Positions 62,577 to 64,000 of a stretch of DNA of 64,000 nucleotides are shown here, one piece after another. The position numbers were made by a program, and so were the translations under genes. Within the stretch, counting starts at the first letter, position 1; each line of letters begins with the position of its first letter. Under the pieces are notes generated by a model, which did no database searches, had not been told where the DNA came from, and worked only from the letters and a program-made list of their open reading frames with translations. The stretch is from Chrysomallon squamiferum (Eukaryota > Mollusca > Gastropoda > Neomphalida > Peltospiridae): positions 11,767,904-11,831,903 of the forward strand of contig CM022672.1 in NCBI GenBank assembly GCA_012295275.1. The letters run 5' to 3'.

Positions 62577-62830
62577 CTTGTTTTTGTACATTAAAGTCGT
62601 GTTTTGCAACTTTTCTCTCACCAATTGGAAACTCATAAACATTGTAACTTATTACTATTCTGGACAGCATGGATGGATGTGCAAGAAAATACATTTAATT
62701 TTTCTCAGATCTTGTTTTTGTACATTAAAGTTGTGTTTTGCAACTTCTCTCTCACCAGTTAGAAACTCATAAACATTGTAACTTACTGCTGTTCAGAAAA
62801 TAAAGTCATAGGTGGATGTATAAACAAAAT
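62577..62830. repeat. Tandem duplication, unit 134 bp, 2 copies
   Basis: 'cttgtttttgtacattaaag' starts at 62577 and 62711; the next 70 bp (caacttttctctcaccaatt..gaaactcataaacattgtaac) are nearly identical and both end near a 'ggatgta/ggatgtg' phrase. A recent duplication. Confidence 0.92.
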
Positions 62831-63159
62831 TCAAAACATGGCACGGTAAAATAACTTTTCAAACATTAAAAGCTAAACAAATGTATAAAAGTTTCATTCA
62901 TTCTTATTTATTACTGTTTTCACACTTTGATAAAGTTTAATTTGTTTCATAAAACCAGAGTGGAAAATGATTCATTTTTTTTTTAAGTGTGTGTTAATTC
63001 CGACATACATTCCATTTTAGCATCTTTTTTATTCAACTTACCAAAGACATGAAAACTCAAAACTTTACTTCTGATAAGCAACAGAGGAGCACAGGCTAGA
63101 ACAAGAAATATACTGATGTGTACTTAAAGTCAGATCCTGTCAGTGACTAGAATTTTAAA

Positions 63160-63320
63160 CTCAGGAGGAGTACAAGGGTTAATTCAACTGATTTCATGGT
63201 CCACTGGTGCTGTGCTCCTATTTCAGATTGTTGGTCCCAGAAGACAGTTTAAACGTAAAGTTAAACCCAGTTTATCTTAGGTCAAGCACTCTAACCATCA
63301 GACCTGCCCACTCCTACTTT
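63160..63320 (-). mobile_element. Dispersed repeat copy B with tRNA-like head (SINE-like)
   Basis: On the minus strand 'ggcaggtctgatggttagag' (from about 63308) is an A-box-like tRNA head close to that at 31680. It is followed by the body shared with copy A, including the exact 20-bp block at 63188-63169. Together these suggest a tRNA-derived SINE family. Confidence 0.55.
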
Positions 63321-64000
63321 AATAAAGAAATGCCGAGTAATAAAGATTTCTTATTAGCATTTACCAAACACAGATGTTCAAGTTGTGTGCTTCATGGAGC
63401 ATGCAGCATTCAGAGAGAATTCTGGGAAGGAAATCGCTAAGATATATGCATGATGATAAAAGCATGTTTTACATTCACAGAAGCAGAGATCCTTCACACA
63501 TGACATGCTTGCTTTCTACACTGTCTTTCGCAGGCTAATATTGCCCACATGTCCATTTCCTGTAACAAAATTATCAGTTCTGGAACTGTTTGGATGTATT
63601 AATAAAATATATCTTTATTTGTTTGCACCTAGCTTATCCAAAATAAACCTTCATACAAGACATGTTATACATGACACAGAAATAATTTTGCTGCATTTTT
63701 TGCTTGGAAGGATGACCCATGAATGAAATTTTGAATTCTTTGATTATTTCTATCTAGATATATTAACAAATTAGTAATGAACTATATCTTCTTGAATCAA
63801 GGAATATTGCAAAATACATCTTTATTCATGACTTTTTCTAAACAAAAGGTTTTCTATATTTCAATGTACAAGATTATATTACCCATGAATCCACAGTCCC
63901 AGTTATAAAATTCTTAATTTATCTATCATTTCTATCAAAATATATATTTTTTTTCTTTCAGAAATAACACTTTCAATTGTTTGTACCTAGGAACATCATA
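63321..64000. other. AT-rich intronic sequence, nothing recognised
   Basis: Short frames of 73-77 codons only. 'acatctttattcatgactttt' and related 'atatctttatttgtttg' phrases are too weak to call a repeat. Confidence 0.5.

Larger units (their letters stand above)
21114..64000 (-). other. Intron(s) upstream of the DDR-like exon (incomplete, up to 42.9 kb)
   Basis: The acceptor at 21114-21130 closes this intron. The upstream exon must end one base into a codon. No exon with a start codon, a hydrophobic signal peptide and a donor in that phase was recognised, so most or all of 21114-64000 is probably one intron. The recursive-splice-like site at 49679/49680 is on the same strand and supports a very long intron. 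A weak candidate short exon in the right phase is at 63042-63095 (see findings). Confidence 0.5.

Noticed and set aside
1-64000. CRISPR-like arrays, prokaryotic operons or a new defence system
   Set aside because: Tandem arrays here have no alternation of constant repeats with unique spacers, no long gene clusters occur, and the composition and splice signals are those of an animal intron.
1-64000. Typical octopus/squid SINE sequence as a test for a cephalopod source
   Set aside because: I did not see the familiar abundant cephalopod SINE core in this window, so a coleoid cephalopod is not supported, though absence from one window does not exclude it.

Overview
The window is AT-rich animal DNA (by eye roughly 70% A+T) with the texture of very long introns: homopolymer A/T runs, TG/TATG/TTA/CT microsatellites, many decayed tandem arrays and a few tRNA-derived SINE-like fragments. 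No prokaryotic gene, operon, rRNA or CRISPR is visible. Long introns, abundant TATG/TG microsatellites and the character of the one exon suggest a bilaterian, most likely a mollusc or other lophotrochozoan; this is an inference and I cannot name a species.

One coding exon can be supported. It lies on the minus strand at 21008-21113 (106 nt), with a good acceptor and a usable donor, and encodes the first part of a discoidin (F5/8 type C) domain with the CRNALGM...IPD..ISASSSY...VGPENAR pattern of discoidin domain receptors (DDR, collagen-binding receptor tyrosine kinases). The rest is read as intron: at least 21.0 kb downstream of the exon (1-21007) and up to 42.9 kb upstream of it (21114-64000). 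Neither the exon carrying the rest of the discoidin domain, nor the transmembrane and kinase exons, nor a convincing signal-peptide exon was found.

The upstream intron holds the most interesting signal. At 49679/49680 on the minus strand a pyrimidine-rich 3' splice site is fused directly to a perfect 5' splice site (tttttttcctctattttcag|gtaagt). This is the form of a recursive-splicing ratchet point (zero-length exon), it is on the same strand as the DDR exon, and it lies about 28.6 kb upstream of it.

Layout. 1-21007: downstream intron with decayed tandem arrays (1310-1632, 2013-2305, 2575-2725, 4330-5160, 11779-12052, 15710-16090, 16565-17080, 18475-18715, 18985-19935), microsatellites, a SINE-like piece near 8700 and an RFX X-box/E-box at 6890-6910. 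21008-21113: exon. 21114-64000: upstream intron with motif-dense, repeat-poor islands that could be enhancers (22390-22800, 23270-23580, 27375-27545, 51490-52010, 56480-56760), a homogeneous 60-bp satellite (26150-26810), a perfect 33-bp inverted repeat (34040-34112), CTCF-like motifs (32081, 37031), a 26-bp minisatellite (42374-42575), the ratchet point, and further arrays and SINE-like copies to the end. Almost all open frames of 60-169 codons fall in simple repeats or minisatellites and are not called as genes.
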